From contig CALAJV010000003.1 in the NCBI GenBank assembly GCA_937922805.1, forward strand, positions 62,001-126,000: DNA of 64,000 bases, read 5' to 3'. A model generated the notes under the pieces. It saw only the letters and a program-made list of their open reading frames with translations. It ran no database searches and had not been told where the DNA came from. Of the stretch, positions 34,806-43,293 are shown piece by piece. Made by a program: the position numbers and the translations under genes. Position 1 is the stretch's first letter, and every line of letters begins with the position of its first letter. The stretch is from an uncultured Acidimicrobiales bacterium. Lineage in GTDB: Bacteria > Actinomycetota > Acidimicrobiia > Acidimicrobiales > SZUA-35.

Positions 34806-37286
34806 ATGAACAGGCCTCCTTCTAGTCCGATGAATAGCGCCACCTATGAGAATTTTCCGTCCCGAGCCCGGGTGGTCGTCATTGGCGGAGGTGTCGGCGG
34901 AGCAAGTACCTTTTACCATCTGACCACGCATGGGTGGAAAGATGTGGTCTTGATCGAGCGTGATGAATGGGCGTCAGGTACAACGTGGCATTCGGCTGGA
35001 CAGGTAACTCAATTCGGGACCGTTCAAACAATGGTCGGGTTGAAAAAATACTCATGTGAACTCTACGCTAAACTGGCTGCCGATCCTGATCGTCCCATCA
35101 CGTACCGAAGTCACGACGGCGGCATTCGCCTCGGCTACGACCAACAAGACCTCGATGGATACTCTCATTTTGTGGGCATGGCCAAGGGTATGGGCGTAGA
35201 CTTTCAAGTCATCTCTCCGAGCGAGATGGCCGAAGCTCACCCCCTGCTCGATGTGACCGGATTGACGTGTGGTCTGTGGGATCCAGTCGACGGCGACATC
35301 GACCCAACCGGGCTCGTTATGGGCCTAGTACACGCCGGACGCAACAATGGCGGTCAGGCGTATCGGTTCACCGACTGCGCCGGGTTAACTCAAACTGCTA
35401 CCGGGTGGATCGTCCATACCAACCAAGGCGATATCGAATGTGAAAGCATCGTGAACGCTGCCGGATACCGGGTTCACCAGGTCGGCAACTTCTACGGTCT
35501 CGAGTCGGCAGTTTCATCGATGGAACATCAGTTTTTCTTAACCGAAGAACTTCCTGAGTTGACCGAGCTTGGCCGCCGAGTCCCGCTGCTTCGAGACCCT
35601 GGCGATGACTTCTACAGCCGACAAGAACATCACGGTCTTCTGGTTGGCATCTACGAGCAAGGCTGCAAGACATGGGGTCGAGAAGGTATCCCGGTCGACT
35701 TTGCCAACAAGCTCGAACCGCCCGACTTAGATCGCTTGGAAGATAACATGATGCGAGTTTTCGAGCGGCTACCCATACTTCAAACTGCCGGAATCTCGTC
35801 TGTGGTCAACGGTCCAATCACATACTCCGGTGATGGTGTCCCGCTGGTTGGTCGGCTACCGGGCCGTCGAAATGCTTACTGCATGCTGGGTTTACGGGCG
35901 GGCGTGGGCGAGGGCGGTGGCCTCGGCAAAGTCTTGGCCGAAATAATCGTCGACGGTCAATCCGAGTGGGACACCTGGGTTCTAGACCCTCGGCGCTTCA
36001 CCGAATACGCCGACGAAACGTATGCATCCGCTAAGGCAGTCGAGGAATATCAGCGCGAGTTCGTATTCGACCACCCTGACGAGCATCGACCGGCTGGCCG
36101 ACAAGCCAAGGTCACCCCGTTGACTGAGGTTCTAGCCGAAAAGGGCGCCGAGTTTGGAGCCATAAACGGCTGGGAGCGTAGTCTGTATTTCCACCCGGCA
36201 CACGGCAACTTCGAACATGTTCCCGCCTTCCGCTTCTCCACCTATCATGACCAGGTTGGCCGAGAGGTGGCGGCGGTACGGTCGAACGTGGGCGTGGCTG
36301 AGATTAGCGGCTTCACTCGCTTCAACGTCGAGGGAGACGACGCAGTTGCTTGGTTCGATGGTCTCACCGCCGGTCGAATCCCAGCGGTTGGCCGGACGTC
36401 GTTGGCCTACGTCAGTGACGAAGCCGGCCGCTTCCTATCTGAGTTCACGATGACCCGACTGACCCCCGACAGCTTCTGGTTACTTAGTGCTGCTGCGGCC
36501 GAGTGGCACGACCTTGATGTGCTGACCGATGCCAACCCGCCCGAGAGCGTCACCATTACAAACCTCACCCATGATCACAATGCACTAATGATTGCTGGTC
36601 CGAACTCGCGCTCTGTCCTTGCCGCTGCTACCGATACCCCGCTCGACAATGCGTCGTTCCCGTGGCTGGCGACTCGCCCTATTGAAATCGCCGGTTTCAG
36701 TGTGGTCGCGCTCCGGCTTGGTTTCACTGGCGAACTGGGCTGGGAGCTACACATGCCGATGGAAGCGTCGCTTCCGGTCTACAACGCAATCCATGAGGCT
36801 GGGGCCGAACTCGGAATAGTCGACTTTGGACTGTTGGCCACAGAGTCGATGCGGATCGAAAAAAACTACCGAGCCTGGAAGACAGACCTTCATACCGAGT
36901 TCACCGTGCTCGAGGCTGGTCTCGACCGATTCGTAAACATGGACAAGAAGTTTCAAGGTCGCGACGCTATCGCTGCTCAACGAGACGTCGGACACCGACG
37001 CCAATTTGTTTCCATGGAACTAGACAACGAGATCGCTCCAGCCCACACCGGAGATCCGATCTACCGGAGCGGCGAGCTCATCGGCGTGGTTACTAGCGGG
37101 GCCTACGGACACCACATGGGTGTCAACATTGCTATGGGATACGTCGAACCGGCCTGCACCGAGCCCGGAACAGAGCTAACCGTGGAAGTGATCGGGAAGC
37201 CGTGCGCCGCTATAGTCCGCTCTGAACCGATGTTCGACCCCGAACACGTTCGCCCTCGAACAAACGCACAAGATCTCGATCTCTAG
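34806..37286 (+). CDS. FAD-dependent dimethylglycine/sarcosine dehydrogenase-like protein with GcvT domain
   Basis: The ATG at 34806 gives 826 residues. A DAO-type FAD domain starts with VVVIGGGVGGAS and carries TTWHSAGQV, whose His is the covalent flavin site in dimethylglycine dehydrogenase. An FAO_M linker, a GcvT folate-binding domain (about 440-720) and a GcvT C-terminal barrel follow. Family members demethylate N-methyl glycines, passing the one-carbon unit to tetrahydrofolate. The downstream decarboxylase starts 8 bases after the stop, so the two are in one operon. Exact substrate unknown; many paralogues act on other methylated amines. Confidence 0.88.
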   Translation: MNRPPSSPMNSATYENFPSRARVVVIGGGVGGASTFYHLTTHGWKDVVLIERDEWASGTTWHSAGQVTQFGTVQTMVGLKKYSCELYAKLAADPDRPITYRSHDGGIRLGYDQQDLDGYSHFVGMAKGMGVDFQVISPSEMAEAHPLLDVTGLTCGLWDPVDGDIDPTGLVMGLVHAGRNNGGQAYRFTDCAGLTQTATGWIVHTNQGDIECESIVNAAGYRVHQVGNFYGLESAVSSMEHQFFLTEELPELTELGRRVPLLRDPGDDFYSRQEHHGLLVGIYEQGCKTWGREGIPVDFANKLEPPDLDRLEDNMMRVFERLPILQTAGISSVVNGPITYSGDGVPLVGRLPGRRNAYCMLGLRAGVGEGGGLGKVLAEIIVDGQSEWDTWVLDPRRFTEYADETYASAKAVEEYQREFVFDHPDEHRPAGRQAKVTPLTEVLAEKGAEFGAINGWERSLYFHPAHGNFEHVPAFRFSTYHDQVGREVAAVRSNVGVAEISGFTRFNVEGDDAVAWFDGLTAGRIPAVGRTSLAYVSDEAGRFLSEFTMTRLTPDSFWLLSAAAAEWHDLDVLTDANPPESVTITNLTHDHNALMIAGPNSRSVLAAATDTPLDNASFPWLATRPIEIAGFSVVALRLGFTGELGWELHMPMEASLPVYNAIHEAGAELGIVDFGLLATESMRIEKNYRAWKTDLHTEFTVLEAGLDRFVNMDKKFQGRDAIAAQRDVGHRRQFVSMELDNEIAPAHTGDPIYRSGELIGVVTSGAYGHHMGVNIAMGYVEPACTEPGTELTVEVIGKPCAAIVRSEPMFDPEHVRPRTNAQDLDL

Positions 37287-37294
37287 GAGACCAA

Positions 37295-38794
37295 ATGGTT
37301 GACTCACTCCAGGAGCGAATTGCCGAACGTTCGCTGTCTTATGTTGTCGACCCTCCCCGAGGTCGTGATCCGGTAATAGATCTCGTTTCGCCCAGGGAAC
37401 TTACGGCGTTGTTCGAAAACGCAACAGCTCTCGGATTTAGTGACCAAGCAGCCGCCTACGACGATGATTCGGTGTTAGCCGCAGTCGACCTGGTTATTAA
37501 ACATTCGGTTCATACCAGTCACCCGAGGTTCGTCAACCAAAACTTCGCTGGTCCTGACCCAGTTTCGGTCGCGGGAGATTGGCTTGGCGCTGCGCTCAAC
37601 ACAACTGGCGCGACCTTTGAAGCGGCACCAGTTTTCACCCTGATGGAAAGCGCTGTTTTGTCAAAACTAGGCCGGGTCGCCGGGTACCTTCACCAATCAG
37701 CCGATCAGGTTCCGCCGCTTCCTCCTGGTTTGTTTTGCCCCGGCGGCTCAACTGCGACGCTGTACGCTCTGCAGTTGGCTCGTCACCGAATTCGGCCTGA
37801 CGTTCGGGTAACAGGATCAACCGGTGAACAACTAACAGTGTTCGTATCCGATTCGGGCCACTATTCAGCGTCTAAATCGGCAGCTTTGCTAGGAATCGGA
37901 ACAGACGCCGTGATCAAGGTTGCGTCGGACGACGACGGAGCCATGATCCCTAGTGCTCTTGGATTAGCCATCACTAGCTCGCTTGCTGCCGGGCAAGTCC
38001 CGTTCGCCGTAATTGCCACGTCCGGGACAACGGTCACGTCGGCTTTTGACAATCTGAACGCTGTCGCGGACATCGCTCAAGCTCATGACCTTTGGCTTCA
38101 CGTCGACGGTTGCTACGGCGGCTCAGCGCTATTCTCACCTAAACATCGCCACCTACTAAGCGGCGTTGAGCGCTCTGATTCATTCGTTTGGAACCTTCAC
38201 AAGATGATGGGAATGACTCAGCAGTGCACCGCTTTACTGGTTCGCGAACCTGCTCTACTAGAACCTTGTTTCGCTCTCAAAGCCGACTACTTGTTTCAAC
38301 CTGACAAGTTGCATGCCGAATACGACTCGGGTGATCGGACGTTTCAATGTGCCCGCCGAGTCGACGTTTTGAAGTTGTGGCTAGCCTGGAAGCACCACGG
38401 AGATAGCGGATTCGCCGCCCGAGTCGAGCATTCGGTTGAGATGGCGGCCTATGCCCGGCAACGGATCATGCAGTCCGACGGAGAGTTCGCACCAGTTACG
38501 GGGACGTTCACCAACGTGGTGTTCGCATGGATCCCTCCACACCTTCGACCGATTTCTTTGTCGCCTGATTCGATTCGATCGTTGGCGCCCGAAGTTCGGA
38601 GCGAGCTTCATAATCTCGCTCCTCAGATTAAGGCCATGATGCAGGCAGAGGGCACTGCCATGATGGGGTTCCAACCAGTCCATGGGCTCAACACGTTTCG
38701 GCTTCTGTTTATGAACCCGGCTGTCACGAAAGCTGATGTAGACGCCATGTTGGCCCGAGTGTCCGAATACGGCCGTGCCGTTAGCGGACACTGA
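37295..38794 (+). CDS. Group II PLP decarboxylase (cysteine sulfinate/glutamate decarboxylase-like)
   Basis: 499 residues. The N-terminal HPRFVNQNFAGPDPVSVAGDWLGAA and FEAAPVFTLME are characteristic of the CSAD/GAD branch. The cofactor site reads GGSTATLYALQ, HVDGCYGGSALF and the Schiff-base lysine WNLHKMMGM near residue 302. CSAD-type enzymes make hypotaurine or taurine from cysteine sulfinate or cysteate; aspartate and glutamate decarboxylases look similar, so specificity is not fixed. Its place next to an HpsN-like enzyme makes a sulfonate substrate attractive. GGAGACC upstream is a good ribosome site. Confidence 0.85.
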   Translation: MVDSLQERIAERSLSYVVDPPRGRDPVIDLVSPRELTALFENATALGFSDQAAAYDDDSVLAAVDLVIKHSVHTSHPRFVNQNFAGPDPVSVAGDWLGAALNTTGATFEAAPVFTLMESAVLSKLGRVAGYLHQSADQVPPLPPGLFCPGGSTATLYALQLARHRIRPDVRVTGSTGEQLTVFVSDSGHYSASKSAALLGIGTDAVIKVASDDDGAMIPSALGLAITSSLAAGQVPFAVIATSGTTVTSAFDNLNAVADIAQAHDLWLHVDGCYGGSALFSPKHRHLLSGVERSDSFVWNLHKMMGMTQQCTALLVREPALLEPCFALKADYLFQPDKLHAEYDSGDRTFQCARRVDVLKLWLAWKHHGDSGFAARVEHSVEMAAYARQRIMQSDGEFAPVTGTFTNVVFAWIPPHLRPISLSPDSIRSLAPEVRSELHNLAPQIKAMMQAEGTAMMGFQPVHGLNTFRLLFMNPAVTKADVDAMLARVSEYGRAVSGH

Positions 38795-38804
38795 TGGTGC
38801 CACC

Positions 38805-41288
38805 GTGACTTACTCATATCTCAAACGCAGCACCGCAGACGCTGCTTCACGCGACCTGGAAGTTTCTGATTCAGTTCGGGCCATGATTACCCGGTTGCGA
38901 GCCGGCGGCGCAACTACGGCGGCCGAGCTAGCTCAAACGTTCGACGGCTGGAGCGGCCCGATTCTAGTCGACAAGGAGACGATACGAGATGCCAAAGCAA
39001 CGCTTGCTCCAACGTTGCTCGACGACATCGCCGAGGCCCACCGTCACATTCGGTCGTTTGCTCAAGCGCAACGACAGTCGCTGCGGCCGTTTGAGGTAGA
39101 AGTCTCACCGGGGCTGCGGGCCGGGCACCGGCTGGTGCCGGTGAACGTATCGGGTTGCTACGTCCCCGCTGGCCGCTTCGCTCATATCGCCTCAGCCTTG
39201 ATGAGTGTTACCACATCGAGTGTTGCCGGGGTTGAAACGATCGTGGTTGCCTCACCGGCCCGAGCCGATCGAGGCGGTGTCCACCCAGCGATCCTGGCGG
39301 CCGCCGATATCGCTGGTGCTGATTTGGTTCTCGGTCTAGGCGGAGTCCAAGCCATTGCATCGTTAGCGTTCGGATTTTTCACCCAAATGCCAGCTGATAT
39401 CATCGTCGGGCCCGGGAACGCTTACGTCGCCGAAGCGAAGCGGCAGCTGTTCGGTGAAGTTGGGATTGATGTCGTCGCCGGACCAACCGAATCGATGATC
39501 GTCGCCGATCAGAGCGCCCAACCTGATCGAGTCGCTACCGACCTTGTCGGTCAAGCTGAGCATGGAGTCGACTCCCCGGTTTGGCTCGTCACGACCTCCC
39601 CCGCTCTGGCGGCTGAGGTAGCCGAACTAGTACCGCAAATGGCAGCCGACCTCCCGGAGCCGGCCCGAACTTCGGCCTTGTCGGCCTGGGCAGATCACGG
39701 CGAGATCATCGTGGCCGACACTCGAGAACAAGCAGCGGCCATTTGTGATGAGTACGCGGCCGAACACCTTCAGGTAATGGCCAACGACCTCGCCTGGTGG
39801 CATAACCGGTTAACCAACTATGGGTCTCTGTTCTTAGGCCAAGAGGCAACGGTAACCTTTGGAGACAAGAGCGCAGGGCCGAACCATATTCTCCCTACTC
39901 GTCGAGCGGCCAGATACACCGGCGGTTTAAACGTTCTCAAATTCTTGAAGCAACTAACGTATCAACAACTAACTCCTGAGGCAGCTCGCCAACAAGGTGA
40001 GTTGGCAGCCAGGATCTCCCGGTATGAGGGAATGGAAGGACACGCCCGATCAGCCGACCTCCGAGCCGAGCACCCTCTAGTACCGGACACCTCGGCATCG
40101 GCAAACCTCGACCTCGACTTCACCGCCCAAGAATCACTTCCGCCCGAAGCTGTTCAACGAGCCAATCAGCTTTTTCAGTCGGGCAAACTGTTCCGCTACG
40201 GCGAGGGCGGAGCCGAACAGATGGACGCGGCCCGGTTAGAGGAAGAGTTCGCCGCAGTCGTTGGTCGACAGTTTGCTGTGGCCTTCAACAGCTGCGGAGC
40301 GTCGCTCGCCGTCGCTCTCATCGCTGCGGGGGTCAAACAAAACGACAAAGTCTTGATGAATGCCTTTACCTTGGCTCCGGTACCGGGCGCTATCGCTCAC
40401 GCTGGCGCCCAACCTGTGTTCGTTGATATCACCAACAAGTACCACATCGATCTTGATGATCTGAAACGACAACAGTCAGCTACCGGGGCCAAGTGGCTGC
40501 TTCTGTCGTATATGCGAGGACACATTCCGAACCTAGACGATGTGATGGGTATCTGCGAAGAGCTCGACATCACCGTGATCGAAGATTGCGCCCACACCAT
40601 GGGAGCGAGTTGGGACAACCGACCAACTGGTACCTTTGGTCTGGCCGGGTGCTTTAGTACCCAAACCTTCAAACACGTCAACTCCGGTGAAGGTGGGTTG
40701 CTTGTAACTGACGATGAGGACCTGGCCGCTAAAGCGATATTAATGTCAGGCTCATACATGCTTTATGAGCAACACGGAGCCCGACCTAGCGCTGCCGCTT
40801 TCGAACGACACCGGCTGACGACACCCAACTTCTCTATGAGAATGAGCGCATTATCGGCCGCCCTCGCCCGACCGCAGCTCGAGCTTCTCCCCAAGCGGGC
40901 CGACATTTGGAATGCCCGCTACACCCAATTGGCGGAAGCAATCGGACGAATCGATGGGGTTCGAGTGCCCGGCCGTGATATCCGGGAGCAATACGTGGCT
41001 TCATCAATCCAATTCAACCTCGATCAGCTCAGCTTCGGCCACGATCAGATTGAATCGTTTGTCGCCCGAGCAGCTGCAGCTGGGGTTGCCCTCAAATGGT
41101 TCGGGTCAGATCGGCCAAAAGGCTTTACGAGCCGCTTCGATCATTGGCGATACGCCCCTGAACAGTCTGTTCCGCGGGCCGCCGAAATTCTTGCCACAAT
41201 GATCGACATGCGAATCCCGCTGATCATGACCGATTGGCAGGCTGACCAAATCGTTCAGATCATTGCCACGTCGCTAGAGAACGGTTAG
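38805..41288 (+). CDS. Fusion: HpsN-like (histidinol dehydrogenase family) enzyme plus DegT-type aminotransferase
   Basis: 827 residues from the GTG at 38805, where homology to HpsN begins (TYSYLKRS); a GTG at 38775 would overlap the previous gene. Residues ~1-430 match sulfopropanediol 3-dehydrogenase more than biosynthetic HisD: FDGW near residue 55, PVNVSGCYVPAGRFAHIAS, GPGNAYVAEAKRQLFG, and the zinc/catalytic set QAEHG, AAEHL, GDKSAGPNH and GMEGHARS. Residues ~445-827 form a complete DegT/DnrJ/EryC1/StrS aminotransferase with PLP contacts in FNSCGASLAVAL and EDCAHTMGA and the lysine in TFKHVNSGEGG. No stop or frame change separates the two. Substrate handover between them is inference. 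Confidence 0.85.
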   Translation: MTYSYLKRSTADAASRDLEVSDSVRAMITRLRAGGATTAAELAQTFDGWSGPILVDKETIRDAKATLAPTLLDDIAEAHRHIRSFAQAQRQSLRPFEVEVSPGLRAGHRLVPVNVSGCYVPAGRFAHIASALMSVTTSSVAGVETIVVASPARADRGGVHPAILAAADIAGADLVLGLGGVQAIASLAFGFFTQMPADIIVGPGNAYVAEAKRQLFGEVGIDVVAGPTESMIVADQSAQPDRVATDLVGQAEHGVDSPVWLVTTSPALAAEVAELVPQMAADLPEPARTSALSAWADHGEIIVADTREQAAAICDEYAAEHLQVMANDLAWWHNRLTNYGSLFLGQEATVTFGDKSAGPNHILPTRRAARYTGGLNVLKFLKQLTYQQLTPEAARQQGELAARISRYEGMEGHARSADLRAEHPLVPDTSASANLDLDFTAQESLPPEAVQRANQLFQSGKLFRYGEGGAEQMDAARLEEEFAAVVGRQFAVAFNSCGASLAVALIAAGVKQNDKVLMNAFTLAPVPGAIAHAGAQPVFVDITNKYHIDLDDLKRQQSATGAKWLLLSYMRGHIPNLDDVMGICEELDITVIEDCAHTMGASWDNRPTGTFGLAGCFSTQTFKHVNSGEGGLLVTDDEDLAAKAILMSGSYMLYEQHGARPSAAAFERHRLTTPNFSMRMSALSAALARPQLELLPKRADIWNARYTQLAEAIGRIDGVRVPGRDIREQYVASSIQFNLDQLSFGHDQIESFVARAAAAGVALKWFGSDRPKGFTSRFDHWRYAPEQSVPRAAEILATMIDMRIPLIMTDWQADQIVQIIATSLENG

Positions 41289-41404
41289 AACCGCTCCGCA
41301 TCGCTGGCCGAACAAGAATTAGGATCTATAAGTGCGCCAAAGTGCACCAAAATCGAGCTAGTATAAGCAATTCCGAACTGCTCAGCAGTCGGACCGCAAA
41401 ACCT

Positions 41405-41479
41405 GCGGGCGTAGTTCAATGGCTAGAACCTCAGCCTTCCAAGCTGATGATGTGGGTTCGACTCCCATCGCCCGCTCCA
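41405..41479 (+). tRNA. tRNA-Gly (anticodon UCC)
   Basis: The acceptor GCGGGCG pairs with CGCCCGC (41469-41475). The D arm is GTTC/GAAC. The anticodon stem TCAGC/GCTGA encloses CTTCCAA with anticodon TCC. The T arm TGGGT-TCGACTC-CCATC is followed by discriminator T and an encoded CCA (41477-41479). Confidence 0.95.
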
Positions 41480-41498
41480 CGTGATGCGTCACGCATCT

Positions 41499-41528
41499 GA
41501 AGCCTCTGAACCGTGGTTCAGAGGCTTC
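41499..41528. terminator. Terminator of tRNA-Gly
   Basis: Perfect inverted repeat GAAGCCTCTGAACC / GGTTCAGAGGCTTC with a two-base centre, followed by GCTTGTTT. It lies 20 bases after the tRNA and before the convergent ATC-hydrolase-like gene. Confidence 0.85.
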
Positions 41529-41576
41529 GCTTGTTTAGGCGAGAGCAACGGGCTAACAATGGGGCTATCACCTTTG

Positions 41577-42107
41577 TCAATTGGTGGGGCCGGAAAGCTC
41601 GACTGGCGTGGAGCCGTCGGGCAGGGTGTAGCGGAAGTCGCAGTGCGAGGCTCCGTTCATTATTGTCTGTGTTCGCTCGAAAGTTATGTCCGAGTTGAAG
41701 CCCTCAACCATGGTTGCGTCCCGGTTGCACGACATCACGGCTCCCAATTCGGGGATGCCCAACGCTCGGTACATTTCGGCGTAGCGACATCGAGTTACGT
41801 TGAAGGCATAGGTGTCGTCGCTCTTCTCGATTACTTCGATCTCAAGCGCTCCGCCCTTGGTCCAATTGTCCATACTCCCAGAAAACGTCGCCAGATCGTT
41901 GCCACCGAGAGCGTCAGCTAACCCTGCTCCTTGGTTCTTGGCCACTTCGACTACAACTTCTGTCGCTAGTTCCAACACCCGCTGTCGCCCGAACTCTTCG
42001 CCCAACCTATCGAGCAGCGGTGCCACTATCCGGGCCTCAATCTCTCGGCGTTTCAACACACCTATTTCGTTGAGTGAGTCGGCACGGGGTTCTTGGTTGC
42101 TGTCCAT
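41577..42107 (-). CDS. L-2-amino-thiazoline-4-carboxylate hydrolase family protein
   Basis: 176 residues matching the ATC hydrolase family (AtcB-like), which opens the thiazoline ring in bacterial conversion of ATC to cysteine. The family signature CNRDATMVEGF followed by DITFERTQTIMNGASHCDFRY near the C-terminus is clear, with conserved Cys and His. No carbamoyl-cysteine amidohydrolase (AtcC-like) is nearby, so this may be a homologue with another role. It is alone on its strand, with the SWIM gene 52 bases upstream. Confidence 0.82.
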   Translation of the reverse strand: MDSNQEPRADSLNEIGVLKRREIEARIVAPLLDRLGEEFGRQRVLELATEVVVEVAKNQGAGLADALGGNDLATFSGSMDNWTKGGALEIEVIEKSDDTYAFNVTRCRYAEMYRALGIPELGAVMSCNRDATMVEGFNSDITFERTQTIMNGASHCDFRYTLPDGSTPVELSGPTN

Positions 42108-42159
42108 GGTTCAAGTCTCGCAGTTTGCTACGTGATCGAGCAATCTGAGCCGTCAGGTC

Positions 42160-43293
42160 TCAACTCGCGGTGGGCTCGATCAGCTCAGCCGGATCACGGG
42201 ATGGCCCCGAGTCTAGAATCCAACCCAATGAGTCGTCGGCGACGAAACGCCACCAACAGCCGTCTTCAGTAAGTCGCAGCTGCACTGAGCCCTTTGTGAC
42301 AATGTTGGCCCGGGCTGTAGCGGCCTCGCCCATAGCCTCGACCGCTACTGTCAACTTATTTGGTTCGGGCTCCCAGCTTGATCGGCTCGCTTTGAACCCT
42401 GCGTGCCCTCCTAACTGCCATGCTTTAGCCGCTCCAGTTAACTCGTCGATCGGGACTTTGGTGATTTCGCTGATTCGGTCGATATCGCCGGTAACTGCCC
42501 GCCGGACAACGTCGGCCCCAACGCTCAACCCAAGTTCGCTCTCTCCATTGCCGGCCAGCATGGCCTGAGCCCTGGCTGCACCATCGGCTACCAGCGCCGC
42601 CAAGTCATCGTCATCGATTCCGGAACCGGCCGGTGGCGGTACCGCTAGGGTTGGCAATGTTCCCGGCCTACGCGGCGCTGGAGGGGCAACCACTGGGGGT
42701 TCCGGTTCTCGCCGCCATGCGTCTGCCGCCGAAACTCCTTGATCACCGCCGCGGGGTAGGCCAGAAACCGACAGTTGCTCTACTCCCATCAATTCAGCTC
42801 TTGATGCTCGTAACGATGCTAAGACCGATGCTCGATCTCGGCCTCTCATCAGCATCAAAGCGAACGGGTCGATGTCGAGCCGGGCCCCGATCTGATGAAG
42901 CACAGCGGCAGCATGGCGACACAAAACGTCGCCACCCTTGCAGGTGCAATCTGATGAGATTTGGCCCTTGCCAGGTAGCAGAGCCGAGGCGAACTCGATC
43001 GGCAATTCGCCCGCCAGTAGCGCCGCCGCTTGAGCAGCGGCTTCGGTTGTTCGCTGGACGAGTCGGTCCCACTGAGATGGTTCGAGCGACGTGACACCGA
43101 TCGTGACCACCTCAGGTTCGCCAGTTCCGGCAACTTCTGCCCGAACAAGACCCGGTTCGAACTCAACAGTGCTGACCCGACCCTTTTGTGTGGCGGTGCT
43201 CCCTCGAGCTAACGCAGTTGAGTCGAAACCTGCATGGGTTTCTAGCTGTTGCAGCCACGCACTCCCCCAACTCGCCTCTTCAGCGCTCATCAT
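42160..43293 (-). CDS. SWIM zinc-finger protein
   Basis: 377 residues. The SWIM motif CxCx(n)CxH is visible as DCTCKGGDVLCRHAAAVLHQ around residues 115-132. A Pro/Ala-rich linker separates it from a C-terminal ~130-residue domain. SWIM domains bind DNA or partner proteins. The start ATG overlaps the stop of the SNF2 gene by 4 bases with GGAGG upstream, so the two are coupled; this SWIM-SNF2 pair is a common actinobacterial arrangement of unclear role. Confidence 0.85.
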   Translation of the reverse strand: MMSAEEASWGSAWLQQLETHAGFDSTALARGSTATQKGRVSTVEFEPGLVRAEVAGTGEPEVVTIGVTSLEPSQWDRLVQRTTEAAAQAAALLAGELPIEFASALLPGKGQISSDCTCKGGDVLCRHAAAVLHQIGARLDIDPFALMLMRGRDRASVLASLRASRAELMGVEQLSVSGLPRGGDQGVSAADAWRREPEPPVVAPPAPRRPGTLPTLAVPPPAGSGIDDDDLAALVADGAARAQAMLAGNGESELGLSVGADVVRRAVTGDIDRISEITKVPIDELTGAAKAWQLGGHAGFKASRSSWEPEPNKLTVAVEAMGEAATARANIVTKGSVQLRLTEDGCWWRFVADDSLGWILDSGPSRDPAELIEPTAS

